Assembly (NCBI GenBank): GCA_963920525.1
Contig: OY986435.1
Location: 270,725,574 to 270,789,573, forward strand
Length of the DNA stretch: 64,000 nt
Reading direction: 5' to 3'
Source: Dichetophora obliterata
Taxonomy: Eukaryota > Arthropoda > Insecta > Diptera > Sciomyzidae
Part shown: positions 46,290-57,509 of the stretch, in pieces
Layout of the letters: every line of letters starts with the position of its first letter
Numbering within the stretch: the stretch's first letter is position 1
Translations under genes and position numbers: made by a program
Notes under the pieces: generated by a model
The model's database searches: none
The model's input: the letters and a program-made list of their open reading frames with translations, nothing else
Told to the model about the DNA's origin: nothing

Positions 46290-46734
46290 GAGTTATACTT
46301 CGTATTTCTTAAAGTACTCAAAGGATTTCATTTATTGATATCTCATTTATAGATCACATTTAAACCTTTTATTATATTATATATCATATACATATTTGAA
46401 ATTGTAATTTTTTGCAACTTTGAACAACTATAACTTCGAAACTACTTGAGAGAAATTTTTTCAGAAATGGACTTGGAAGGTTTAAAACTATGATTAAACA
46501 TTTTAAAATTCGAGTTTTCATTATTCTTCAATTGTTCAAAGTAAAGCCAAAACTTTGGGGCCTTATTTCATTTTCGGTTGGAGCTTTATTTCGTCGAATT
46601 GGGGCTTTATTTCGTAGGGTATTATTTCATTATGAAACAAAGCCCCGTATTTGGGGCCTTATTTCGTTATTGTTTTGGGGCTTTATTTTCTGGGGCCTTA
46701 TTTCACAGATCCTTAATTTATTACATGTCTTTTA

Positions 46735-47070
46735 GCTCTGAGCAATTCTATACCATTATCAAACAATGTCCATCATATTTCAGCTTTGAGAGAATAAATT
46801 CTCTTGCGTTTAAAGCGTTCTTCAATAAGTGCACATGTCTGATGAAATCGTTCACCATGTTCATCAGATTCTGTTGCTTGAAGTAATTTATATCAGAATT
46901 CAAAAAATGAACGTTTGTTGTCATATCAACACCTAAGTTTTCAAAAGAACTTAGCATGTTTTCGACGGTACTCCATGCTCGGAATTAGTATGCTTGCCGC
47001 AGACATAGCAAAACCAATCAAGTTTGTCTAAACAATTAGACACTTTCGCTAAGACTGAAATTTCATTATT
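46735..47070 (-). pseudogene. Relics of an uncharacterised transposon-associated protein
   Basis: From the right: LDKLDWFCYVCGKHTNSEH (about 46975-47035), then MLSSFENLGVDMTTNVHFLN-SDINYF, then after a frame change EHGERFHQTCALIEERFKRK and RIYSLKAEI, a TGA, WTLFDNGIELLRAKRH. The N-terminal FCYVCGK zinc-like motif and the C-terminal HFL-x-S/D...GERFHQ block are, from memory, the two ends of a large family found in arthropods and cnidarians. The middle (hundreds of residues) is deleted here. Function of the family is unknown to me. Confidence 0.5.
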
Positions 47071-47333
47071 CACTGCTCACAAACCAAGTACTTCACAAAT
47101 CAGTTTAATTTCCTTACTTAAACTTGATGTTATTTTGATTAAGTAAATCACTCAGGCTTTGTTTTAAAATCTGCAATTCTTTTTAAAAAAAAGCACCGAA
47201 AGTTGTGTACGCACCCCGTAGGAACAAACTAACTTGTTTTTAAAAACAACTAATTAAAAAACTAATTTAAAATAAACTAGTAAATGAACTACTTTGAATT
47301 ATATTAAGTCAGCATCCACATCAATTTTGAATA

Positions 47334-47870
47334 GTTTTTATTAGTGTCCAACCGAAACCAGAATTTTGGCCGAAACCGAAACCGAATATTCGGCCGAAAT
47401 CGAAATCGAAACTGGTTCTTTATATGAAAATGTACTTACATACAAAACAAAGTATTTTGGTTTTTTTTAAGGGCTTAGTATTATAAAAATGGAAATATTT
47501 CGTTTTTTTCTTTATTCCTCTCACACAGAATACGTTTGGAAGTTTAATTATCATTTTTTGGTTTCAGTACATATAAAACTTAAAAATTAATTGCAATAGA
47601 GATGATTGAATCGAAAATGATAGTATCGAACGCATAAAATTAACCAAATGTTTTTCGTTGACATGAGAAATCAAATTATAGACGAATTAAAAATTTTTGT
47701 TTTGTACAATGCGTTGTAAATATTTTTATATTTGAATTAAATGACTGATGCAAGAAGTTTTTATCAAAAGTATGGCCGAATAACCGAAACTAGCCGAAAC
47801 TGATAAAAAGGGCCGAAACTGGCCGTAACCGAAACCGAATCCGAATATTCGGTCGGACACTAGTTTTTAT
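47334..47870. mobile_element. hAT MITE with 8-bp duplication
   Basis: Element 47342-47862 begins tagtgtccaaccgaaacc and ends ggtcggacacta. The flanks are an exact 8-bp direct repeat gtttttat (47334-47341, 47863-47870), the hAT target length. Subterminal (c)cgaaac-type and gaatattcgg words repeat at both ends. No ORF. Confidence 0.9.
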
Positions 47871-48474
47871 TGCATTATATATGAAGTAATTGAAAAACTA
47901 CTTCACAACAAGTGTCTTAAAAACTACTTTGAATTATATTAAGGCGGCGACTACTCTGATTTTGACATGTTTTTATTGCAAATTTTTATTAGATTACAAG
48001 TTTATATATATTTTACCATGCTATTTCATCAAATATTATTAACTTTAGGCTTTCACTTATATAAATTTATGTATTTTTTTTTTCAAAACAATAAAATAAA
48101 TGATCTCTTTGATGTATAGAAATTTAAAACTTTTGTGCATTTAAATTCATCTCCAGTAAGTGGAATAGAAAAAAAAATTCCTTTTAAATTGAACTATACA
48201 AACAAATTTAAAAATGGTTTTTGTTAATATGTGCGTCAGTTTTCTTTGGTGTTTTTTCCTTGAATAACTGAATTGTATTCAGTTTTATATGATGACTCAG
48301 TAAAGTAATCTAAATATTTTTGAGTTAATATTTTTATAATTAGGTTAATATTAACAATTTATTATTGCTCATTTAATTAGTTGTTATCTATTTTGTATAT
48401 GCAGCATATAAAAGATTTAAGTCTTAAATGTAAACAATTTGTCAAAATAAATAATAATAATATGTATAATTAAA

Positions 48475-48566
48475 GTTTTTTCTACTGAAGTTGTTTTTAG
48501 ATTTTTTTCTGATATATTTTTAGCTTGTTTCTGTTTTGTCGTGCTCTACCATTTGATTAAAGTTAG
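48475..48566 (-). repeat. Solo fragment of the 578-bp array monomer
   Basis: tactgaagttgtttttaga...ctgttttgtcgtgctctaccatttgattaaagtt matches 1106-1190 of the array with several changes. It carries the half of the monomer not seen in the 8.2-kb solo copy. Confidence 0.75.
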
Positions 48567-48604
48567 AAGAAAAAAAGTTGATTAAAGATAAAATCAACAA
48601 TATG

Positions 48605-48665
48605 TATTAATAATAACTAGTATCACCTGTGGTCGAATTTCGGCCAATTGTCTGTAGAGAAGTAA
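48605..48665 (+). repeat. 5' fragment of the 27-28 kb dispersed repeat
   Basis: actagtatcacctgtggtcgaatttcggcc parallels the start of that repeat at 26750. Confidence 0.55.
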
Positions 48666-48669
48666 GCAA

Positions 48670-50815
48670 AAATGAACACTAAAGTAGCGCTCTAGCGTAG
48701 ATTTGCGTAAACCTAACATTAAGATGCATAGCGAAGATGACAGAAATCGCTTGTAATTTTTGTAGCCTTGAAGTTTCTGTATCTTACATTACAAAAACCC
48801 TTTACTATAATCGTTTCAAAATTAAAACAATCTTTGTCGTTCCATAGCTCCACTGGAGAACCGCTAAGCAAAAAAATTTTCAACAGAGCTTATGTCCTTT
48901 CCGAATAAATCACTTAAGGAGTAAAGTGTATGAGCTTTTTCTATTAGTAATCTTACCAACATTTCTTTTAAACATATCCACCCCCTTTCCGACAGCTTTT
49001 TGGGACACCCCCCAAAAAATATTAAGAAATGAAGAAAATTGCAGGAAATAGTTCATAGCTGTTATTACAACTAAGGTGATTCTTAGATAAATCATATGTA
49101 TAAGTTGGTCCTATTATGTTTTCAACCTCAACACCTATCTGCCTGTTATGGTTTCTCTCATGATGTAGCATTTTTCGGAAAGCAGAATTCAATTATCTTT
49201 CTTATATTTTATTTTATATTGCTGAAAATGTAATTTTACCAGCTTTGCCTTTTACGTTACTTTAATTTATTTTGAATTTTTAAATGGTATTTTTCAAAAC
49301 CCTACTTTGTAATCAATTACCTTATTACAAGGAATGTAACCTTCAACCTCCAAAATTTATTTTTTTAGATATAAGGCCCTTCAATTACCTTCCCCTCGGT
49401 AGCTCAAAATTAAAATTCAGTTAACACGCAGATAAAAAATATATTTTACACAAACATAATATCGAAGGATACTTTTATGTTTAAAAACATGTTTATAGCA
49501 AACAAGTTAGTTTTTACAAGAAATGTGTTTTTTTATTACGGTATAGAAAGCAAATTATGTTCACTTTAATGTTCACTATTTTTTGAGATTTTTAGAAACA
49601 TTAAAACGAGAAGTCTATATTAAAATTTATATTTTTAACTTCTCGAGTAAAATCGACAGTAAAAAAACGCTAGTAAACCATATAAAAACAAAATAAAAAT
49701 CAGGTGGGTATCAGAACGACCACCACAAAAACTTCTTGAAAATTGCAAGTTCATATTCATAATCAAATCTTCAAACCTTATTTCTAAAATACACCAACTG
49801 GGGTGTGTTTTTTCTATGAAAAGAAGGTAGCTTGTGTTATTGTCGTTGCAATTTGTAAACAGCAGCATACTGCATATATTACGATACAAAAGAACAAGCC
49901 TCGTGCGAAACTGTTAAAACGTGCGAAACTGTTAAAACGCTCGAAACACCATATTGACATGACAGCATGTTGAATTTGAAAAAAGTTTTTTTTTCAAATG
50001 GTTTGATAAGCAGCAATCGCGCCTGTGTAAACGGGGTTTTTGGATAAACAAGAGAATTTTTGAAACTTAAGGTCTTTTCCCGTGCTTGAAAATTTGTACG
50101 AATTCGAAAGATTGCGAAAACAAGAAATGCAGTCCTTGCCAAATGTTGCTATTTTCAGCTACACTAATTTGGGCAAGAAGAAATTTGCTGCCATGTTTTA
50201 ACGGCTGATGTCAAGTTAGAGTGCCAGCCATTAAAACAACACAAAAAACGAAAGTAAAGCAAATCTATTCTTTTGATCCGATATTTGTTAAATTTTTAAA
50301 AAATTTTTACAAAAGAAAAAAAAAACATATGATTTTGACTTTTCTCCAACTGTTGCAACTTTTTGCGTAAAACCTGATCCCGTACTTTTTGCAATTATTC
50401 GCACAAATAGAGCATTTATTCGCTTACTCTCTCAAATATTACAACTTGATTATTTCTGCTGCAAAAGTACGGGAACAGACTTTTTTTAGCACCGTTGTAA
50501 TTTGAAACTCGATAAAACGAAAAATGACATTAAAAAAAACCAAATATATCGTCGCCCTAATTCTAATAGGATGTAAGTCAAAACTGGGCAAAGTAACGTT
50601 TATTAGCGGCTTAGGTTGATTATTTAAAACTACATCTATGCCCTTTTTAGTTTTTAATATTTGTACGAAAAAAAGGGAGGTAGAATGTTTGAAACAATAC
50701 ATTATCGTATGAGCTTCGTACAAATAATAAACAGTTTTCTTTGCCTCCTGAACAAAAGATAATGTTTTTTTAGCTGCATGGGAATTTTAAATAATAATAC
50801 AAGACAGAAATATTG
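48670..50815. other. Intergenic, no feature seen
   Basis: No supported coding or element structure. Confidence 0.35.
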
Positions 50816-50819
50816 TTGG

Positions 50820-51075
50820 AATGAATCACTTAACATAGCCCCATAAAAAGTAATCGAGAGGTGTTAAGTCGCTCGAACGAGGAGGCCAGTTAGCAGAACC
50901 ACTTCTGGAAATAAAGTTGTCAAAAAATTGATTTCGAAATAAATTGATGGGTAAGACGCTGTATGGCAAGTTGCGCCATCTTGTTGGAACGAAATGTCGT
51001 CGATGTTTAGCTGATTAATTTTTGGAAACAAAAAATCAGTCAGCACGGCTCGATAGCGCTCGCCATTCACCGTAA
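50820..51075 (-). pseudogene. mariner-like transposase fragment
   Basis: Reads NGERYRAVLTDFLFPKINQL then DISFQQDGATCHTA (second catalytic aspartate), and after a frame change RSGSANWPPRSSDLTPLDYF and LWGYVK (third). Same family as the copy at 20.0-20.9 kb but a separate, more truncated insertion. No TIRs recognised. Confidence 0.85.
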
Positions 51076-51079
51076 CAGA

Positions 51080-52920
51080 GTCTATCTACATCTACATCTT
51101 ATCGAGGATGAAAGAAGTATGTGTACTAAAATTGTGTGAAATCCGACCACCCGTTTAGATTTGCATTAAGGTCAAATAAATAAACGAACAAACAAACAAA
51201 CAGAAAGTGAGCCAACTTAGCAACAAAAACAATTTTTACAACCCCTTTAAGTGCGCTTTTTCAATTATTTATTACCGGTACTTTCATGACAGAATAAATC
51301 TACCAAGTTGAAAAATTACCAACCACATGACCAACAATCGATCTGAAGAAAAAATCTATCACACTTGGTAAAATTCAACCTAAGGGAAAACGCTGGTTGT
51401 GATAGCTGAAAGTTTTTGTTAATTTTTTTTTATTTATAGTGATATTAAAATGTTATTCACATTAAACTATTTTTATAATGTTATCATATAGTATTAGCGA
51501 TTATTAATCATACTACAACGTTACATTTCTCAAATCACCCCACAGCTAAAATTTAGCTACTGGATACGCAACTGATATAAACAAAAGTTAGCATCTCGGT
51601 GTAGTTATACTCTAGAGTTTCATGAAACACTTTTTCTACTGAATAAAACACAACATTAACTAATAAATATCACTATTTAATGTGCTATGCTCTGGGAAGA
51701 ATCAAGTAGTATGGAGGTGCCACATAAAAGAAAATAAAAAAACATCCACTGCTAAGCGAAGTTTATTTTTGCTAACGGATCTGGCACTGTCTGGATTAGA
51801 TTATTGGTGTGCGCATCTATATCTGGGGACCTACGTGTTATTGGGAAATATTAAAACTGTAGACGAAAAAGAGAAGATTTAATACGAATAACGTGCCTAA
51901 CGCATCTGTCTTGTCGAGACAAAGATAATACCAAACGGAAGTGTGCTAATAAGTTGTGCAGAATGTGGTAATAAGTATAACATCCAATGATGATGACCAC
52001 ATGGGTTTAATATTAAATATATATCATAATGAATGAAAGAGTTGGTAGCATTAATGAAGAAATGATGCTAGCTGGTGTCGCTTGATCACTATTAGATTCA
52101 GAGCAGTGAACAAAAACGTTAAAGAATATTTAATTTATATTGTTTGCGTTTGTCTTAATGACGATTTCGTTAATCAGTAAAAAAAAATAAATAAAAAATT
52201 AAAGATAAACTGCATGTTTTATTAATTGAACTGCATTAATATATAAACTTTCAATTCCTCCTTTAACAAAATAGCTTGTTGTTTCCTTGGGAATCGAGTT
52301 TAAATTTTTTTTTCTTAAAGTGTGGCCAGTGTTGCCGTATGGGCAGGTAAAACTGTCAGTTTTTTGAAAAGTTCGGCAAATTTTTAGATTTCCCATAAAC
52401 ATTGGGTTTTAATTTCATTCAGTTTTTACAGTTTCTTACCATTAAAACAATGTTTACTTGTTTTTAAATAAAATAAACAAAATAAATTGTTGATAATTTA
52501 AAAATTTACAAGTAATATTAGATTCAACTGTTGCTTTTTTCTTACTTTTGATAAATTGTTTCTTTCAGTTTGTCTATCAGCAAACGTAGAACGTATTTGA
52601 TCTTAAATTATGACTATTAAAACTAAAATCAGAAACATCTTAGAAGTGTCTATATTTACTTCTGCTTTAAGACAAATATAGTTTTTCTTAAAAAATTAAA
52701 GCATTTTGAGATCGTGATTTTTTACTGTTTTTCTTTGAAAACAACTTTGTCCTTGCGGGAGAGGAAGATATCCTTATTTATTTCTAAAATTTTTCTTGGG
52801 AGATCTTCAACACCCAATGCAACTTTTGAGACCTCTAAGAATTTTGTCAAGTTTGAAAATGAGTCAAATCGAGTAAAAACCACGCCTTTAATCCATACAA
52901 AGTGACTTTATCAAAACGGT
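51080..52920. other. Intergenic, no feature seen
   Basis: The ORF at 51682-51882 has no recognised motif. Confidence 0.35.
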
Positions 52921-52998
52921 GAAATCACTCAAGACTACTGAATAGGAAATGTAGCGATTTCCGAAACAGACTGGATAGTCTGCTGTGTGTTTGACTCA
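52921..52998 (+). repeat. Fragment of the dispersed (AAC)n family
   Basis: gaaatcactcaagactactg...gtagcgatttccgaaacagac, as in 24038-24100 and 32430-32490. Confidence 0.8.
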
Positions 52999-53092
52999 AA
53001 AAAGCTCACAGTCAAAATCATGTAGCAAATCAATTTATGTTCTGAAAAAGTGAATACAATAGCTTTCAATTTTGTATATGGGCATTTCCATG

Positions 53093-53476
53093 GTCTCGCA
53101 CGGGACAGTCGTACGCAGTTAAATTGAAAAAAAAGTAGTAATAACACGGATTTATATTTTGATAATGGTCTTAACTTATAACTCATAGTAAGCTCTATAA
53201 GTGGTGCTAAGGTTGATTATCGGTAATTTTTCCTTTTCAAAATAATTGCCAAAAACAACGGGGTTCGCACGGGACAAAAACGGAAGTTTTTTTCGAGGAC
53301 AACAACTCAAGCGCCGAATTCAGCGAAGTCTGAAGGAATATTTCAAAGAGTTTATTTTATGGATATTGTGCATTGGTGTTTCTTTTAAATTGCTTTTATT
53401 TTACCCAATAATATTTAACACTTATTTTTTAATTTAATATTAAGCTCGGTCGCACGGGACAGGTCGCACGGGACAG
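53093..53476 (+). repeat. Four direct copies of tcgcacgggaca
   Basis: tctcgcacgggacagtcg (53093), gttcgcacgggacaaaa (53263), and ggtcgcacgggacag twice in tandem (53448-53476). All are in the same orientation in otherwise AT-rich DNA, so they are not inverted element ends. Confidence 0.7.
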
Positions 53477-53497
53477 TTTTTTCCATTGTAATTTAAT

Positions 53498-53547
53498 TGG
53501 GTAATTAAGTAATTAGGTAGTTAAGTAATTATGTAATTAGGTAATTA
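53498..53547 (+). repeat. (TAATTAGG)n-like microsatellite
   Basis: Run of gtaattaagtaattaggtag variants. Confidence 0.8.
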
Positions 53548-53989
53548 AAAACAAATTCAATATATTTTCCTTTAATTGCATCAACCATTTTTTCATTATC
53601 TTTAGCCAATGCCTTCCATTTTTAATAAAACAAAAATGTTTATGAAACATTTACTAAACACTTACGAAAAAGAAAAACTACATTTGTGAAACAGTGCAGA
53701 CGATGTGATCATCATGGTTAATAATTTTATGTACAAATTGCTTAAATTAATAAAATTAAAATGTTTCTCTTAGATAATATCATAAAATAATAAGTTTTTA
53801 ATAAGTTTTAATTTTTTGGTCACGGTAGACTTTCCTGTGGAAATACCCATATATGTTCCAATATTTTAAGATTTACGTTTAAACGTTTAAGATTTGAAAA
53901 AAAAAAATTAAAAATTTTGTATCTCAGACTTGAAATCTATATAGACTTGAAAACAACTGGGCTGATTTAGCATCGAATTTGGCAGTACA

Positions 53990-54640
53990 AGCGTTTCAAA
54001 ACCAGGTTTGATGATTTACAGTAACAAAAACGCGTATTGAATAACGACACCTTCCATACAAATTTAACAAATGAAAGACGATATATCTTGCCAATTATGA
54101 AAGCTATGCCCTTTCAATTTTTAAAAATTATGGCTTTTGTCAAAACTAATCACTAAGTTGCAAAGTGTCATCTCCCATACAACTTTAAATCCAAAAACGT
54201 TATTAATCTCAAACCAACGCGATCTCCGATTGAGATCAAACTGTAAGAATACGTTTGCATCCGATGGATGGCGCTCAACAAAGAAATTTAACAAAACTCT
54301 ATAATTAAGCACATATCAAATCTAAGGTCTTTTAATTTTAATATGAGGTTGCTCTTATAAATTCTAATTAACACAAAAAAGATAATTTATATTGGATAAC
54401 GGAGCGTGGCACCTTCCATACAAGATCAACACCTTCAACGAGCTATCTTGGGAGGCAAGGTGTCTTTTCTTAAAACCGAAATTTTAATCACCGAAAAAAA
54501 TGTATGTGAGATTGCAAATAAGAGCATGGCGCCTTACAAACAACTTCAGATTAAATACGCGATAACTCCAAAACTAATCGCCAGACTGTGTTCAACCTTA
54601 TAAAAAATATGTTTGCATTGGTGTCAATTGTGCACGTAAC
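53990..54640. repeat. Diverged tandem monomers (CTTCCATACAA phrase)
   Basis: aacgacaccttccatacaaatt (54042), gtcatctcccatacaactt (54168), gtggcaccttccatacaaga (54406) and atggcgccttacaaacaactt (54526) mark units of about 120-240 bp. A related piece is at 38600-38900. Confidence 0.5.
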
Positions 54641-54821
54641 ACAAAAATCTTTTTTAAGCTCAGTTACGAAATTTACCAGAATTCTATAACTTGGCTAATA
54701 TTTATGCTAAGGTTTTAAATTTAGGCTTCAATCTGACTACTATCACAATTAATTTCCACAAAAGTATTAGTAGCATTGGATAAAAAAGAGCTGTGTGCTT
54801 ATGGCCTTACTATAGAAGTGA

Positions 54822-54865
54822 CTACTTCTAATTTTGATAGAAGTGATTACTTCTAACTTGAAACC
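54822..54865. repeat. Two short palindromic words tagaagtga(c/t)tacttcta
   Basis: Tandem near-palindromes at about 54825 and 54837-54857; possibly a remnant of an element end. Confidence 0.5.
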
Positions 54866-55299
54866 GTTTTTTAGTAGGCATACTTATATTTTACTATATA
54901 TCTTTTCTAACTTATAAAAGGTTTAAAAGATATACCATTACAATGATGTTTGTAAGCACCAACTCAGTGGTTAAGTAATAATACATTCTCTCAAGCCTGA
55001 GGGGTAACGGTTAGGCCTGAGTATTCAACACACCACTTTTCCATTAAGATGTCATACTAACGTCACACTTACTATCGTATAGCGTAAACTCAGGTCTAAT
55101 ATCCTCAAGCCTTCTATCAGGTATTGAATACTCTAGAGTGAGTATTCAAACGAAAAAGCAGGTAATACATGTATTGTTTTGACTCAATTTATTTGAAATG
55201 AGCTTTAAAAAACCTATTTTTCTTCTTAAAGTCATCCATTATAATTATACATACTATATATTTATATATACAACTAGCTGAAACCCGGCGCGTTGCTGC

Positions 55300-56690
55300 C
55301 ACTCTCCCTATTCAAACGCCCATAAAATGTTATCAGTTAAACAGCATGTCTAAATTGAGGTCAAATACTGAATTCTGAGACTGTGCGACCTATATCCACA
55401 AAGCTATTCGATATAACAAATTTGGGTTGTATAGGAAGTGCCACTCTCTCTTCATCACAGCTAATAGAATGTAATCAATTAAACTGGATGTCTACATGGA
55501 GGTCGAATACCGAATTCCAAAACTGTGCGACATATAACTCCAAAACTATTCGATAGCACAAATTTTGATTGTATGGGAGGTGCCACTCTCCTTTTCCCTA
55601 CGCCCATAAAATTTTAGCAATGAAACTGCATGAGTACATTGAGGTCGAATACTGAATTTTGAGGCTGAGTTACCTATAACTCCAAATCTATTCGATATCG
55701 CAAATTTGGGTTAAATTGGAGGTGTCACGCCCCCCCGACAAACTCTAAAAAATTTTATCAGTAAATCTGCAAGCGTAAATTTTGGTCGAATACTGAGTTC
55801 CGACGCTGTGCGACCTTGAACTACAAAGCTATTCGATATCACAAATTTTCGTTGTATGGGAGGTGCCACTCCCCCTTGATCAACGCTCATAAAATGTAAT
55901 CAATGAAACTGCATGTGTACATTGAGACCTATAACCCCAATGCTATTTGATATCTCTAATTTGGGTTAAATAGGAGGTTTCACGCCCCCTTGTCGTACGC
56001 CCATAAAATGTAATTAATGAAACTGCATGTATAAATTGGAGCCGAATACTGAATTCTGACGCTGATATTCAATATCGCAAATTTACGTTAAATGGGAGAT
56101 GCCACGCCCCTCTTACCAATGAACATAGATTGAATCAATGAAACTGCATGTGTATATTGAGGTCGAATACTGAATTTCGGCGTTGTACGACTTATAACTC
56201 TAAAACTATTTGATAGCACAAAGTTGGGTTGTATGGGAAGTGCCACTCCCCTTTGCCCTACGACGACAAAATGTAGGTATTGAAAATGCATGTATAAATT
56301 TAGGTCGAATACCGAATTCTTACGCTGTCAACCTATAACTTCAAACCAATACGATACCGCAAATTTGGGTTGTAAGAGAGATGTCACGCCTCCCTGTCCA
56401 ACGCCCATAAAATAAAACCATTGAAACTGCATGTGTAAATTGAGGTCAAAAACTGAATTCCAAAGATGAATTCCTATAACTTCAAAGCTATTCGATATCA
56501 CAAATTTGGGTTGTATCGGAGGTGCCCCTCCCCCTTGTCCACTCCCATAAAATTTCATCACAGAAACGGTACGTCTAAATTGTGGTCGAATACCGAATTT
56601 CTAAGCTGTGCGACCCATAACTCTAACTAAAGCTATTCGATAAGAACAATTTTTTATTTATATGTGGGAGGTAAAAGGGGGTGTGGCATT
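55300..56690 (+). repeat. Tandem array of ~136-bp monomers (about 10 units)
   Basis: Unit words: cgcccataaaatgt, aaactgcatgt, taaattgaggtcgaatactgaattc, ctataactccaaagctattcgata, and gggttgtatgggaggtgccac. cataaaat landmarks near 55321, 55607, 55887, 55998, 56403 and 56543 give an average spacing of about 136. Units are about 75-85% alike by eye. The inverted relatives are at 22430-22830. Confidence 0.85.
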
Positions 56691-57087
56691 GCCCCTTAAA
56701 CCATCTCGTACTCAAAGCAAAGCGTACTTACAAAATTTGAGCTCAATCGGACCAATGGTTTCGAAGTATTTTGATATTTTCTTTAAAGTAGGCGTAGATG
56801 AATTGTGACCACGCCCATTTTTTCAAAGTTAATTATAGTTATCATACGAACTTATTTACCAAATTTTTATTTCATACGACCAAAACCGTCTTAAATACAG
56901 CATTTTTATTGATTTGTCGGCGACAAAAGGGGGTGTGGTACAAAACCTGCAAAGATACACACATGCAATTATGTGCACCCTCCACACAGACCCCAATCAC
57001 CCCTGAAAATTTCATTGAAATCGGGCAAGCTGTCTAGGAGGAGTATGCGAACAGGAAGTTTTGCCACTTAATTTTCTATATATAGAT

Positions 57088-57470
57088 ATCAAAACAGTGG
57101 GCGCAAAAGTGGGCGTGGTCAATTTTTCTTTCAGTAAACACTTAAATTGGATTACTACGAACATTTGAAAAAAAAATTATCCAAATCGGTCCAGCCGTTT
57201 TCCGATTTTAGATAAATTGAAAAAAGTGGGCACAAAAGTGGGCGTGGTCAATTTTTCTTTCCGACAAATCTTAAATTGGATTACTATGAACATTAAAAAA
57301 AAAATTATCCAAATCGGTCCAGCCGTTTTCCGATTTTAAATAAATCAAAAAAAGTGGGCGCAAAGTGGGCGTGGTCAATTTTTCTTTCCGTAAAAACCTA
57401 AGTTGGACTATTACGAACATTTTAAAAAAAAATTATCCAAATCGGTTCAGCCGTTCTCAACTGATGCAAT
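57088..57470 (+). repeat. Three tandem copies of a ~130-bp unit
   Basis: gtgggcgcaaaagtgggcgtggtc and tatccaaatcggtccagccg recur near 57096/57178, 57228/57307 and 57353/57436. Confidence 0.85.
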
Positions 57471-57509
57471 TACCAACGAACGACATTTGATTTTTATTTA
57501 TATAGATAT

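Larger units (their letters stand above)
44790..46707. mobile_element. Foldback-like element built from GAAATAAGGCCCC modules
   Basis: Left end tatgaaataaggccccagg and right end read inward tgtgaaataaggccccaga. Each end has several further copies of the module in both orientations: left 44790-45090 (at least eight variants of aaataaggcccc/ggggctttattt), right 46552-46707 (at least six). Such multi-copy, mixed-orientation termini recall Foldback/Galileo-type TIRs. No transposase seen. A dispersed repeat (45736-45975) and a GC-richer ORF-like stretch (46100-46230) lie inside. No target duplication found. Confidence 0.7.
55263..57508 (+). repeat. Composite repeat bounded by ctagctgaaacccggcg and ttatatagat
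   Basis: Edges tatatacaactagctgaaacccggcgcgttgc (55263-55294) and the terminal tttatttatatagat (57494-57508) next to TA-rich microsatellite. This general type of repeat (tagctgaacccgg... and ...aaatcggtccagccgtt...tatatagat) is common in arthropod genomes and has been linked to RTE-like tails or non-autonomous elements; the class here is my inference. It contains the two tandem arrays listed next and no coding region. Confidence 0.55.

Noticed and set aside
53498..53547. Telomere-like repeat
   Set aside because: The run is short, irregular (taattagg/taattaag) and interstitial; simple slippage explains it.
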